Positions 44,426 through 52,745 of a DNA stretch of 64,000 nt are shown here, piece after piece; the stretch's first letter is position 1, and the number at the start of each line of letters is the position of its first letter. The DNA lies in contig CALAUI010000006.1 of assembly GCA_937892115.1 (NCBI GenBank), positions 62,001-126,000 of the forward strand, written 5' to 3'. Below the pieces are notes generated by a model. It worked only from the letters and a program-made list of their open reading frames with translations. It searched no databases and was not told the origin of the DNA. Position numbers and translations under genes: made by a program. The stretch comes from an uncultured Clostridia bacterium (GTDB lineage Bacteria; Bacillota; Clostridia; Oscillospirales; Acutalibacteraceae).

Positions 44426-45484
44426 ATGAAGACAAAAGTACTGGCGTTATTCGGCGGAGTGTCAAGTGAACACGATGTTTCTCTTGTTTCCGCAAGCTCG
44501 GTCATTAAAAATATGTCGGGCGATAAATATGAAATTCTCAAGATGGGTATTACCAAAGACGGCAAATCGTATCTTTTTCACGGTGATTGCAGTCTTCTTC
44601 CGGAAGGCAAATGGCTTGATGACGATTCTTTGCTTGAAAGAGCTGTTATTTCCCCCGACAGAGAGCATCACGGAATTATTCACGTTGATTCGGGTGAGAT
44701 TGAACGCGTTGACGTAGTTTTTCCCGTGCTTCACGGCAGAAACGGCGAGGACGGTACTATGCAGGGCCTGCTTGAAATATCCGGTATTCCGTTTGTCGGC
44801 TGCCGTACTGCTTCAAGCGCTGTTTGTATGGATAAGGCACTTACCAACGCAATGTGCGATTTCCATAAAGTATCGCAGGCGAAGTGGACTTGCTTCAACA
44901 AATATGATTATTCGGTAAGCAAAAATAAACTTCTTTCAGATGCTGCGGAATATCTCGGATTTCCTATTTTTGTCAAACCTGCTAATGCCGGCTCATCAGT
45001 AGGCATCAATAAGGCAAAATCAATTTCCGAGCTTGATGAGGCATGCAGGATTGCTTTTGAGCATGACCCGAAAGTAGTTCTTGAAGAAGGCATTGACGGT
45101 AAAGAGATTGAATGTGCGGTTATGGGCAACGATAATCCCATAGCATCTGTTCCCGGCGAAATCGTTCCCTGTAATGATTTCTATGATTATGATGCAAAAT
45201 ATGTTGCCGCTGAAAGCGAGCTTCATATCCCCGCCAGAATCTCCCCCGAAAAGCTTGAAGAGGTAAGAGAATCTGCTGTCAGAGTTTACAGAGCACTCGG
45301 GTGTTCGGGACTTACAAGAGTTGATTTCTTCATTCGTAATTCCGACGGTAAGGTTCTTCTTAACGAGCCGAATACCATTCCGGGATTTACATCAATCAGT
45401 ATGTATCCCAAACTGTTTGAAGCATCCGGAGTAGGATATTCCGAATTGATTGATAAGCTTATTGCTTACGCAATGGAGTATTAA
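44426..45484 (+). CDS. ddl: D-alanine--D-alanine ligase
   Basis: ATP-grasp enzyme making the D-Ala-D-Ala end of peptidoglycan precursors, 352 residues. Motifs are LFGGVSSEHDVS, HGRNGEDGTMQGLLE, the omega-loop YDYDAKY and the metal site NEPNTIPGFTSISMYP. The Lys-Tyr in the omega-loop fits a normal D-Ala-D-Ala ligase and not a D-Ala-D-Lac (VanA-like) one. The start is the ATG at 44426 after AGGTGG. The longer frame overlaps the promoter. It heads an operon with DUF1934 and argS. Confidence 0.94.
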   Translation: MKTKVLALFGGVSSEHDVSLVSASSVIKNMSGDKYEILKMGITKDGKSYLFHGDCSLLPEGKWLDDDSLLERAVISPDREHHGIIHVDSGEIERVDVVFPVLHGRNGEDGTMQGLLEISGIPFVGCRTASSAVCMDKALTNAMCDFHKVSQAKWTCFNKYDYSVSKNKLLSDAAEYLGFPIFVKPANAGSSVGINKAKSISELDEACRIAFEHDPKVVLEEGIDGKEIECAVMGNDNPIASVPGEIVPCNDFYDYDAKYVAAESELHIPARISPEKLEEVRESAVRVYRALGCSGLTRVDFFIRNSDGKVLLNEPNTIPGFTSISMYPKLFEASGVGYSELIDKLIAYAMEY

Positions 45485-45910
45485 ATGAAAGAAGCATACA
45501 TTACAATCCGTGACCGTCATTTTTCTCAGAATGAAGACAACGATGATTACGGTGAATTGAGAACAAAATGTCAGATCGGCGTTGACGGTGATTCAATCGT
45601 TATCAGGTATCACGAAACGTTGGAAGCGACAGACGATTGCGATACCTGTCTTATGATAAATAATGACCGTATTACTATGATGCGTAACGGAAAATTCAGA
45701 ACGGGTATGATTTTTGAACAGGGTAAACGTCATGTCAGCTGTTACGAAACGCCGTTCGGTGAAGTAATGATAGGTATTTACACAAATGCGGTTTTTATTG
45801 ACTTTGACGAAAACGGCGGATACCTTGATTTTGCATACACGATTGACAGCAATGGTGATCTGATAAGTGAAAATGAATTAAAAATTACTGTTGAGATAAA
45901 GGAAGATTAG
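45485..45910 (+). CDS. DUF1934 (YwiB-like) beta-barrel protein
   Basis: 141 residues with the beta-barrel pattern of DUF1934. The middle of the protein (INNDRITMMRNGKFRTGMIFEQGKR) and the FGEVMIGIYTNAVFIDF strand pair are typical. The function of the family is not known. It is cytosolic. Its start abuts the ddl stop, and argS begins one base after its stop. The same neighbour relation (ywiB next to argS) exists in Bacillus, which supports a conserved though undefined link with arginyl-tRNA synthetase. Confidence 0.85.
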   Translation: MKEAYITIRDRHFSQNEDNDDYGELRTKCQIGVDGDSIVIRYHETLEATDDCDTCLMINNDRITMMRNGKFRTGMIFEQGKRHVSCYETPFGEVMIGIYTNAVFIDFDENGGYLDFAYTIDSNGDLISENELKITVEIKED

Positions 45911-45911
45911 T

Positions 45912-47657
45912 ATGTCTGTTTTGGTTGATCAGGTTATAAACGAAATACATTCCGCGATTATGGATGCGGCAGGCAGGGCGGTTGCCGACAATGAATTTGA
46001 CACTTGCCCTCTCGGCGGCTTCAATGTGGAAATTCCCGCCAATAAGGCAAACGGCGACTATTCGTCAAATGCTGCTATGGTATGGGCAAGAGATCTTCAT
46101 AAAGCTCCCCGCCAGATTGCACAGATTCTTGTTGACAGAATGGAGCTTGAAGGAACTTTTATTAACAAGTGTGAAATAGCCGGTCCCGGATTCCTTAATT
46201 TTTACCTTTGTGACAGCTTCAACGCTTCCGTTGTTGAAGATATACTTGAAAAAGGTGAAAATTACGGACGTTCCGATTTCGGCAAGGGAAAAAAGATAAA
46301 TGTTGAATTTGTATCCGCTAATCCTACCGGGCCGATGCACATGGGTAACGCAAGAGGCGGTGCTCTCGGTGATTGCCTTGCTGCTGTTCTTGACTGTGCA
46401 GGGTACTCGGTAAGCAGAGAATTCTACGTTAACGATGCAGGCAATCAGATTGCCAAATTCGGTCTTTCGCTTGACATAAGATATCAACAGCTTTTCAAGG
46501 GCGAAGATGCGATTGAACTTCCCGAGGACAGTTATCACGGTGATGATATTATTCAGAGAGCAAAGGAATTTGCCGAAATTTACGGTGATAGATTCCTTGA
46601 TGCCGATGAGGAAGAACGCAGGAAAGCTCTTGTTGAATTTGCTCTTCCGAAAAATATTGCCGCAATGAAGGAAAATATGGAAAAGTACCGTATCACATAC
46701 GATACCTGGTTCCTGGAAAGCACTCTCCATAATGACGGTGAACTGAAAGAAACAATTCAGATTCTTACGGATAAAGGCCTTACTTATGAAAAAGACGGTG
46801 CTCTCTGGTACGATAACAGAAAGGTACTCGGTGAAAGACTCAGAAGAGAGGGCAAGACAGACGAAGAGATTGAACGTCTTGAGCTGAAGGATGAGGTACT
46901 TATCAGAGCAAACGGTAATCCTACCTATTTTGCGGCCGATATCGCTTACCATCGTAATAAATTCAGTATCCGCGGCTTTGACAGAGCCATTGACGTCTGG
47001 GGTGCCGATCATCACGGTCACGTTGCAAGAATGAAGGGCGCGCTTGATGCCGTAGGTCTTGACGGAGATAAGCTTGATATCGTTCTTATGCAGCTTGTTA
47101 ACCTTACGAGAAACGGCGAAGTTGTACGAATGAGTAAACGTTCAGGCAAAGCAATTACACTTGTTGACTTACTTGATGAGATACCCATTGATGCGGTAAG
47201 ATTTTTCTTCAATATGCGTGAGCCCGGCTCACAGATGGATTTTGACCTTGGCCTTGCTGTAGAAGAAAACAGCGAAAATCCCGTATATTATTGTCAGTAT
47301 GCTCATGCAAGAATCTGCAGTCTTTTCCGTAAGCTTGAAGAAGAAGGTAAGATATATTCAAAGCCCGATATCAAGGGGCTTATGCTTCTTACCGCTCCCG
47401 AGGAAAAGGAACTTATCAGACATCTTTCCGCTTATACGGGTGAAATTATTGTTTCCGCTAAAAATTACGATCCCGCAAAGATTACGCGTTATGCGGTTGA
47501 TCTTGCGACTTTGTTCCATAAATTTTATAACGCGTGCAGAGTAAACTGCGATGATGAAATTCTCAGAAACGCAAGACTTTCACTTTGTCTCTGCGTAAAA
47601 ACCGTACTCGGTAATATCCTCAAAATGTTCAATATTACCGTTCCCGAAAGAATGTAA
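45912..47657 (+). CDS. argS: Arginine--tRNA ligase
   Basis: Class I synthetase of 581 residues. The N-terminal tRNA-binding Add-1 domain (about 1-105) precedes the HIGH-equivalent in VEFVSANPTGPMHMGNARGG. The KMSKS-equivalent MSKRSGKAI is near residue 408, and the C-terminal DALR anticodon domain starts near 460. GAAGATTAG precedes the ATG in a one-base gap after the DUF1934 gene. A strong terminator follows. Confidence 0.96.
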   Translation: MSVLVDQVINEIHSAIMDAAGRAVADNEFDTCPLGGFNVEIPANKANGDYSSNAAMVWARDLHKAPRQIAQILVDRMELEGTFINKCEIAGPGFLNFYLCDSFNASVVEDILEKGENYGRSDFGKGKKINVEFVSANPTGPMHMGNARGGALGDCLAAVLDCAGYSVSREFYVNDAGNQIAKFGLSLDIRYQQLFKGEDAIELPEDSYHGDDIIQRAKEFAEIYGDRFLDADEEERRKALVEFALPKNIAAMKENMEKYRITYDTWFLESTLHNDGELKETIQILTDKGLTYEKDGALWYDNRKVLGERLRREGKTDEEIERLELKDEVLIRANGNPTYFAADIAYHRNKFSIRGFDRAIDVWGADHHGHVARMKGALDAVGLDGDKLDIVLMQLVNLTRNGEVVRMSKRSGKAITLVDLLDEIPIDAVRFFFNMREPGSQMDFDLGLAVEENSENPVYYCQYAHARICSLFRKLEEEGKIYSKPDIKGLMLLTAPEEKELIRHLSAYTGEIIVSAKNYDPAKITRYAVDLATLFHKFYNACRVNCDDEILRNARLSLCLCVKTVLGNILKMFNITVPERM

Positions 47658-47658
47658 T

Positions 47659-47694
47659 AAAAAAACCGGATTTCACACGAAATCCGGTTTTTTT
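47659..47694. terminator. Bidirectional terminator between argS and atpC
   Basis: A 15-pair perfect stem (47659-47673 and 47680-47694) with loop CACACG, T runs on both strands. It overlaps the atpC stop codon by two bases, so the ATP synthase operon ends exactly here. Confidence 0.93.
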
Positions 47695-47935
47695 ATTCTG
47701 TAACGATATGTGCTGAATTATTTTCAAAATGAAGTATGCCCTTATTTAACGAGATTGCCGATTTTTTGCCATTTAAGGATATTTTTGCCTCGCATGGTAA
47801 CGTTACCGCGGTGATGGGGGAATGATTGGCTTTAATGCCGTATAATCCGTCTGTAAAGGCGATTATAAAAGAATCGCAGTCTCCTTCATATATAATTCCG
47901 TCCGGGGAAACGATTTTCAGAGAGAATACTTTCAT
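47693..47935 (-). CDS. atpC: F1 ATP synthase epsilon subunit, short form without C-terminal helices
   Basis: Central-stalk subunit, 80 residues against the usual 130-140. What is present is the whole N-terminal beta-sandwich (VFSLKIVSPDGIIYEGD, then GLYGIKANHSPITAVTLP, ending GILHFENNSAHIVTE). The C-terminal helical hairpin that acts as an inhibitor in E. coli and Bacillus is absent. The stop codon sits against the terminator, so this is a genuine short gene and not a frameshift. Loss of the hairpin would remove epsilon-type inhibition of ATP hydrolysis. It is the last gene of the atp operon. Confidence 0.88.
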   Translation of the reverse strand: MKVFSLKIVSPDGIIYEGDCDSFIIAFTDGLYGIKANHSPITAVTLPCEAKISLNGKKSAISLNKGILHFENNSAHIVTE

Positions 47936-47941
47936 ATTTTA

Positions 47942-49342
47942 TCACCTCTGAACGTTTATTCTGTCGTATACGTCCTGTAACGTTCCTGCGTTGAAGAATG
48001 CCTCTTCGGGCATATTATCGCATTTACCGTCAATAATTGCGGCAAATCCTTCTATCGTGTCCTTCAGAGTAACGTATTTTCCTTCAAGTCCCGTGAACTT
48101 CTCGGCAACAAACATGGGTTGAGAAAGAAATCTTTGTACTTTTCTTGCCCTTGAAACCGTAAGACGGTCTTCATCACTTAATTCATCCATACCGAGTATG
48201 GCAATGATGTCTTTCAGCTCCGAGTATTTTTGCAGTATTTCCTGAACGCCTCTCGCTACACGGTAATGCTCTGCGCCGACAACTTCCTCCGAAAGCATAT
48301 TTGAGGTGGAATTAAGCGGATCAATGGCGGGATAGATACCTTCCTCGGCAATTTTTCTGCTCAATACAGTTGTTGCATCAAGGTGTGAGAACGTAGTTGC
48401 GGGAGCAGGGTCTGTAAGGTCGTCCGCCGGCACGTAGACTGCCTGAACGGATGTTATGGAGCCGTTCTTGGTAGATGTGATTCTTTCCTGAAGCATACCC
48501 ATTTCCTCTGCAAGAGTGGGTTGGTATCCGACTGCCGACGGCATTCTGCCGAGCAGAGTGGAAACTTCACTTCCTGCCTGAACAAATCTGAATATGTTGT
48601 CAATAAAGAGAAGAACATCTTTATTTTCTTCATCACGGAAATATTCTGCCATAGTAAGCCCGGTCAGCGCAGTTCTCATTCTTACGCCGGGTGATTCGTT
48701 CATCTGACCGAAAACGAGTGCTGTTTTTTCAAGAACACCGCTTGCTTTCATTTCTCTCCAGAGGTCATTGCCTTCTCTTGAACGCTCACCGACACCTGCG
48801 AATACTGAGTAACCGCCGTGCTCTGTGGCAATGTTGTGAATCAGTTCCTGTATAAGTACGGTTTTACCTACACCGGCGCCGCCGAAAAGGCCGGTTTTGC
48901 CGCCTTTCTGGTACGGTTCAAGCAAGTCAATTGCTTTTATTCCGGTTTCAAGTATTTCAACAGACGTACTCTGTTCGGAAAATTCCGGCGGCTTTCTGTG
49001 AATCGGAAGACGTTTTACGGGAGTGCCGTCTTCGTTTTCGGGATCGGATTCACCGTCTATCGTTTCGCCGAATACATTGAAAAGTCTGCCGAGTGTCTGC
49101 TTGCCGACAGGTACAGTAATGCCTTCGTCGTTTGAATAAACGGGCATATTGCGGGAAATGCCTTCGCTTTCGGAAAGCATTATACACCTGACTTTTCCGT
49201 CACCGATGTGCGCGGCAACTTCCATCACTTTTATTTTTCTGTTAACTCTTACAGTCAACGCTTCGTTGATGGCGGGGAGTCTGTCTCCCGGAAATGCCAC
49301 GTCAACAACGGAACCGTTGACCTGTATTGTTTTACCAATCAT
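47942..49342 (-). CDS. atpD: F1 ATP synthase beta subunit
   Basis: Catalytic subunit of 466 residues. The P-loop GGAGVGKT is at 154-161, the catalytic glutamate block GERSREGN at 185-192, and Walker B is in DVLLFIDNIFRFVQAGSEVS. The DELSEED region appears as MDELSDEDRLTV. All catalytic residues look intact, so the enzyme should be active. The start overlaps the end of atpG by four bases. Confidence 0.96.
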   Translation of the reverse strand: MIGKTIQVNGSVVDVAFPGDRLPAINEALTVRVNRKIKVMEVAAHIGDGKVRCIMLSESEGISRNMPVYSNDEGITVPVGKQTLGRLFNVFGETIDGESDPENEDGTPVKRLPIHRKPPEFSEQSTSVEILETGIKAIDLLEPYQKGGKTGLFGGAGVGKTVLIQELIHNIATEHGGYSVFAGVGERSREGNDLWREMKASGVLEKTALVFGQMNESPGVRMRTALTGLTMAEYFRDEENKDVLLFIDNIFRFVQAGSEVSTLLGRMPSAVGYQPTLAEEMGMLQERITSTKNGSITSVQAVYVPADDLTDPAPATTFSHLDATTVLSRKIAEEGIYPAIDPLNSTSNMLSEEVVGAEHYRVARGVQEILQKYSELKDIIAILGMDELSDEDRLTVSRARKVQRFLSQPMFVAEKFTGLEGKYVTLKDTIEGFAAIIDGKCDNMPEEAFFNAGTLQDVYDRINVQR

Positions 49343-50163
49343 CTGTTTTTCCTTTCCCCTGAAATTTCAATTATTTCACGGGTTATTGCATTCTGCCTCG
49401 TGTGATTATATTCAAGACTAAGCTTGCTTAATAATTCTTTTGCGTTATCATTTGCGTTCTTCATTGCGCTCATTCTTGCATTCTGTTCACTGCAAAAGCT
49501 CTGAAGCAGAGCATTGCGAATAACACCTTTGAGATAAATAGGCATGATTTCTTCAATCATTTTGTTTTCAGAAGGTATAAATTCGCATTCTTCGGCTTTA
49601 TTGTAATCCGAAGTGACGGGCAGAACGTTTTTATATATCACTTTGCTGTTTATTCCGTCGTTACACTCCGTATAGATTACAGAAAACGACTTCGCCGATT
49701 TACTGTTTATAAGAGAATATACGACGTTTGTAATTTCTTCTGCCGTATTATTATCCGGAGTTTTAACGGTAATATCCGGTGTGACGAATTTGATTCCGGA
49801 CACGGTTAGTAAATCTCTTACCTTTTTCCCGATAACATATAATTCTATGTTATCGTTATCCTTGAATGCTTTAACTGCGGCTTTGAATATTACTTTGTTG
49901 AAATCGCCTGCAAGTCCTTTGTCGGCACCGAAGACAAGAAGAATATCTTTCCCGTTTTCTTCAAGTCCGAAATCGGGACTGTCGGCTGATGATATTATAC
50001 CCAAGGTAAGTTTATCAAGCGTTAAGTAGTATTCCGTGTATCTGACAAGAGCATCGTGATTTGAACGATATTTTGCACACGCAACAAGATACATTGCATT
50101 TGTTATTTTTTCAGTATCCTGAACACTTTTTATTCTGGCTTTTAGTTCTTTAATGCCTGCCAT
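49339..50163 (-). CDS. atpG: F1 ATP synthase gamma subunit
   Basis: Rotor shaft, 274 residues. The N-terminal helix MAGIKELKARIKSVQDTEKITNAM and the C-terminal helix with NARMSAMKNANDNAKELL are the conserved coiled-coil pair that turns inside the alpha/beta ring. The central Rossmann-like part is shorter than in E. coli. The ATG at 50163 follows GGAGATG. The longer frame would extend into the fused alpha gene and lacks family similarity. Confidence 0.94.
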   Translation of the reverse strand: MAGIKELKARIKSVQDTEKITNAMYLVACAKYRSNHDALVRYTEYYLTLDKLTLGIISSADSPDFGLEENGKDILLVFGADKGLAGDFNKVIFKAAVKAFKDNDNIELYVIGKKVRDLLTVSGIKFVTPDITVKTPDNNTAEEITNVVYSLINSKSAKSFSVIYTECNDGINSKVIYKNVLPVTSDYNKAEECEFIPSENKMIEEIMPIYLKGVIRNALLQSFCSEQNARMSAMKNANDNAKELLSKLSLEYNHTRQNAITREIIEISGERKNR

Positions 50164-50165
50164 AA

Positions 50166-51881
50166 TCACATCTCCGTTGAATCTGCAATCTGAATTATTG
50201 CCGAAACAGTATCGGGAAGAAGCTTGCCTTCGTTTACAATGGACATACATATATCGGGTCTTTGGTTTTCAACCGCTTCGCAAAGTTTATTAAGATATTC
50301 GGGAATCAGTTTTTCTTTTATTCCCATAAGCTTTTTGTTAAGAGCTGCGGTAAGCATAATAACCTGTCTGCTTCTTGAAATGGGAGAAAACTGCTTTTGT
50401 CTGAGTATCTGCATCAATCCCTTGCCGTATTCAAGTTTATCTTTTGTTGAATCGTCAAGGTCGCTTGAAAACTGTGTAAACGCAAGCATTTCGCGGTATT
50501 GAGCAAGGTCAAGTCTTAATGTGCCGCAGGATTTCTTTACGGCTTTTGTCTGAGCGTCACCGCCAACACGTGATACTGATAAACCTACATTTACTGCCGG
50601 TCTCTGACCGCTGAAAAACAGAGAACTTTCAAGGAATATCTGACCGTCGGTAATTGAAATAACGTTGGTGGGAATATATGCCGAAACGTCGCCCGACAGA
50701 GTTTCAACTATGGGTAAGGCCGTCAGACTTCCGCCTCCGAGTTCGTTGCTGAGATGAGCGGATCTTTCAAGTAATCTTGAATGCAGGTAAAATATATCAC
50801 CGGGATATGCTTCTCTGCCCGGGGTTCTTCCGAGCAGCAAAGAGATGGTTCTGTATGCGACAGCGTGCTTTGACAGGTCATCATAGACGACAAGAACGTC
50901 TTTTCCCTCTTCCATAAAGTATTCACCGAGAGTACATCCGGAATAGGGTGCTATATACTGAAGGGGAGCGGGATCGCTGGCAGGGGAGTTGATTACTATC
51001 GTGTAATCCATTGCACCGTGGATTTTCAGATTGTTGACAAGCGAAGCTACGGTGCTTGATTTCTGTCCTACAGCAACGTAAATGCAGATTACGCCTTTAT
51101 CCTTCTGATTTATTATTGTATCAACCGCAATAGCGGTTTTGCCTGTCTGTCTGTCGCCGATAATAAGCTCTCGCTGACCTCTTCCGATGGGGAACATTGA
51201 GTCTATGGATAAAATTCCCGTTTCAAGAGGCGTACATACAGGTTGTCTGTCAATAATACCGGGAGCGTGCTTTTCAACAGCTCTGTATTCTTCGGCTTTT
51301 ATTTCTCCGAGTCCGTCATTAGGATTTCCGAGAGCATCAATTACTCTGCCGATATAATTTTCACTTACCGGCATGCCGGCAACCTTTTCGGTTCTGATAA
51401 CCTTATCGCCCTGCCTGACGGTATCGTCGGCATCAAAAAGAATACAGCCGATTTCGTCCTCTCTTAAATCCTGAACAAGGCCTTTAACACCGGATTCAAA
51501 TACAAGTATTTCGCCGTATTGAGCGTTTTCAAGACCGTTTATGATTGCTACTCCGTCGCCGATTGATTTGACAATACCGGATTCTGCCAATTCGGCGTGA
51601 GGATGGAAATTGTCAATAATACGGTGAAGCATGGGTATTACGGGCTGGTTTTCATCTGTCTTGTCAATTTCTCCGATGAGCTGATGAAGTCTGCCTTTGA
51701 CCGTCCAGTCAAAAACTTTATTACCCACACTGAGAGTAAAGCCGTCTTTTACGGTTTCATCTTTTATAAATTTCAGTTCGGATATTCCGTATTTCTTTCC
51801 GAGAAAACCAAGAAGTTTTTCTCTTTGAGAATCGGTAACGGGTGTTTCCGAACGTAAAATGGCAATGTTATTACGTGCCAT
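50166..51881 (-). CDS. atpA: Delta C-terminal domain fused to F1 ATP synthase alpha subunit
   Basis: 571 residues against about 500-510 for normal alpha. Residues 1-75 match the C-terminal domain of the delta/OSCP subunit: a TPVTDSQREKLLGFLGKKYG helix (13-32), then DETVKDGFTLSVGNKV (41-56) and DWTVKGRLHQL (58-68). These line up with the delta pattern D-x-S-x-x-G-x-x-[IL]-x-x-G-[DN]-x-V-x-D-x-S-[VI]-[KR]-[GS]-[RK]-L. Standard alpha begins near 80 with its N-terminal helix (PMLHRIIDNFH) and crown domain (ESGIVKSIGDGVAIINGL). The P-loop GDRQTGKT is at 242-249, and the arginine finger is in SVSRVGGDAQ. No atpH exists: atpF ends four bases upstream. The delta N-terminal six-helix bundle is missing from the window. 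Functional alpha is near certain; the delta assignment rests on motif and operon position. Confidence 0.9.
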   Translation of the reverse strand: MARNNIAILRSETPVTDSQREKLLGFLGKKYGISELKFIKDETVKDGFTLSVGNKVFDWTVKGRLHQLIGEIDKTDENQPVIPMLHRIIDNFHPHAELAESGIVKSIGDGVAIINGLENAQYGEILVFESGVKGLVQDLREDEIGCILFDADDTVRQGDKVIRTEKVAGMPVSENYIGRVIDALGNPNDGLGEIKAEEYRAVEKHAPGIIDRQPVCTPLETGILSIDSMFPIGRGQRELIIGDRQTGKTAIAVDTIINQKDKGVICIYVAVGQKSSTVASLVNNLKIHGAMDYTIVINSPASDPAPLQYIAPYSGCTLGEYFMEEGKDVLVVYDDLSKHAVAYRTISLLLGRTPGREAYPGDIFYLHSRLLERSAHLSNELGGGSLTALPIVETLSGDVSAYIPTNVISITDGQIFLESSLFFSGQRPAVNVGLSVSRVGGDAQTKAVKKSCGTLRLDLAQYREMLAFTQFSSDLDDSTKDKLEYGKGLMQILRQKQFSPISRSRQVIMLTAALNKKLMGIKEKLIPEYLNKLCEAVENQRPDICMSIVNEGKLLPDTVSAIIQIADSTEM

Positions 51882-51885
51882 GTTA

Positions 51886-52359
51886 TCAGTTCTCCTCCGA
51901 ACCTAAGGATTCCATGAAGCTGGTATAAGCATCTTCTCCGTCGATTACAAGCTTTTCGGCAGCTTCTTCGGCGAGAAGACGGATTTCTTTGTTTGCGGAT
52001 TTTACAATCGAGTCAATCTCTTTATTTGCTTTATTCTTTGCTTTTGAAACGATTTCGTCAGCTTCGTGCTGAGCGTTCTGTTTAATTTTTTCTGCTTCGG
52101 ATCTGGCTTCGGAAGATGCTTTGGCTTTTAATTCCTTTATTTCTTCGTCTGCCTGAGCGAGCTTTGCTTCATATTCCGTTTTAAGCTTTTCGGCTTCTTC
52201 AAGACCTGATGCGGCTCTGTAATCTTCTTCACTGTATATTTCGTTACGCTTTTCCATAAATTTCTTTACGGGATTGTAGAGAAGGAAATATAATGCGCCG
52301 AAGAGAATTACGAAGTTAAGCATGTGAAGCAGAATCTGCTGTATATCAATACCTAACAT
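51886..52359 (-). CDS. atpF: F0 ATP synthase b subunit (peripheral stalk)
   Basis: 157 residues. An N-terminal membrane helix (about 9-27) ends with NPVKKFMEKR, followed by one long charged helix rich in Ala, Glu and Lys, the dimeric peripheral stalk. The C-terminus (LAEEAAEKLVIDGEDAYTSFMESLG) is the part that normally binds the delta C-terminal domain, which here would be part of alpha. A single b gene implies a homodimer. It starts 14 bases after atpE. Confidence 0.93.
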   Translation of the reverse strand: MLGIDIQQILLHMLNFVILFGALYFLLYNPVKKFMEKRNEIYSEEDYRAASGLEEAEKLKTEYEAKLAQADEEIKELKAKASSEARSEAEKIKQNAQHEADEIVSKAKNKANKEIDSIVKSANKEIRLLAEEAAEKLVIDGEDAYTSFMESLGSEEN

Positions 52360-52373
52360 TTTTTATCCTCCGA

Positions 52374-52745
52374 TTAAAGAACGAAGATGATAAGGATTGC
52401 AACAATAAGTCCGTAAATGATTGCGGTCTCAATGAATACAAGTCCGAGCATTGTGCTTGAGCGGATACTGTCTGATGCTTCGGGCTGTCTTGACATACCG
52501 TCGGACGCGCTTTTTATGGCTACAGCCATGGCAATTGCACCTGCGGTAGCTACAATCGCTATGATTATTGCGGACGCAATTGCTTTTGTGTTTGTTGTTG
52601 AGACTTCATCGGTTTGAGTTGCTTCTGCGGTATTTACGGGTGTTACTTTTGCAGGTGCTTCTGCGGCAAATGCAGTAATTGAAACTGCGGAAAGAATAAA
52701 GAAAACTGTAAGAAATGCAATAATTGATTTTAATGTTTTTTTCAT
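52374..52745 (-). CDS. atpE: F0 ATP synthase c subunit with N-terminal signal-like leader
   Basis: 123 residues against about 70-90 for usual c. Residues 1-28 look like a signal peptide (KK, hydrophobic 8-24, TAFAA cleavage-type end). A 25-residue Ala/Pro/Thr linker follows, then the c hairpin: helix 1 at 55-78, polar loop with RQPEA (86-90), helix 2 at 98-123. The ion-binding acid is E106 in FIETAIIYG, with T107 and Y111 as in sodium-binding rings. The helix-1 position that holds Gln in Ilyobacter c is Met73, so the coupling ion is unclear. Its ATG overlaps the atpB stop by one base (TAATG). Confidence 0.9.
   Translation of the reverse strand: MKKTLKSIIAFLTVFFILSAVSITAFAAEAPAKVTPVNTAEATQTDEVSTTNTKAIASAIIIAIVATAGAIAMAVAIKSASDGMSRQPEASDSIRSSTMLGLVFIETAIIYGLIVAILIIFVL

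Noticed and set aside
44426..45484. Vancomycin-type D-Ala-D-Lac ligase
   Set aside because: The omega-loop has the Lys-Tyr pair of ordinary Ddl enzymes, and no vanH/vanX genes are nearby.
47659..47935. Frameshift or sequencing error truncating epsilon
   Set aside because: The stop is directly followed by a perfect terminator stem with no room for the missing 50-60 residues in any frame.
51882..51885. A hidden small atpH gene between atpF and atpA
   Set aside because: Only four bases separate the two genes, and the delta-like sequence is in frame with alpha with no stop or ribosome site between.
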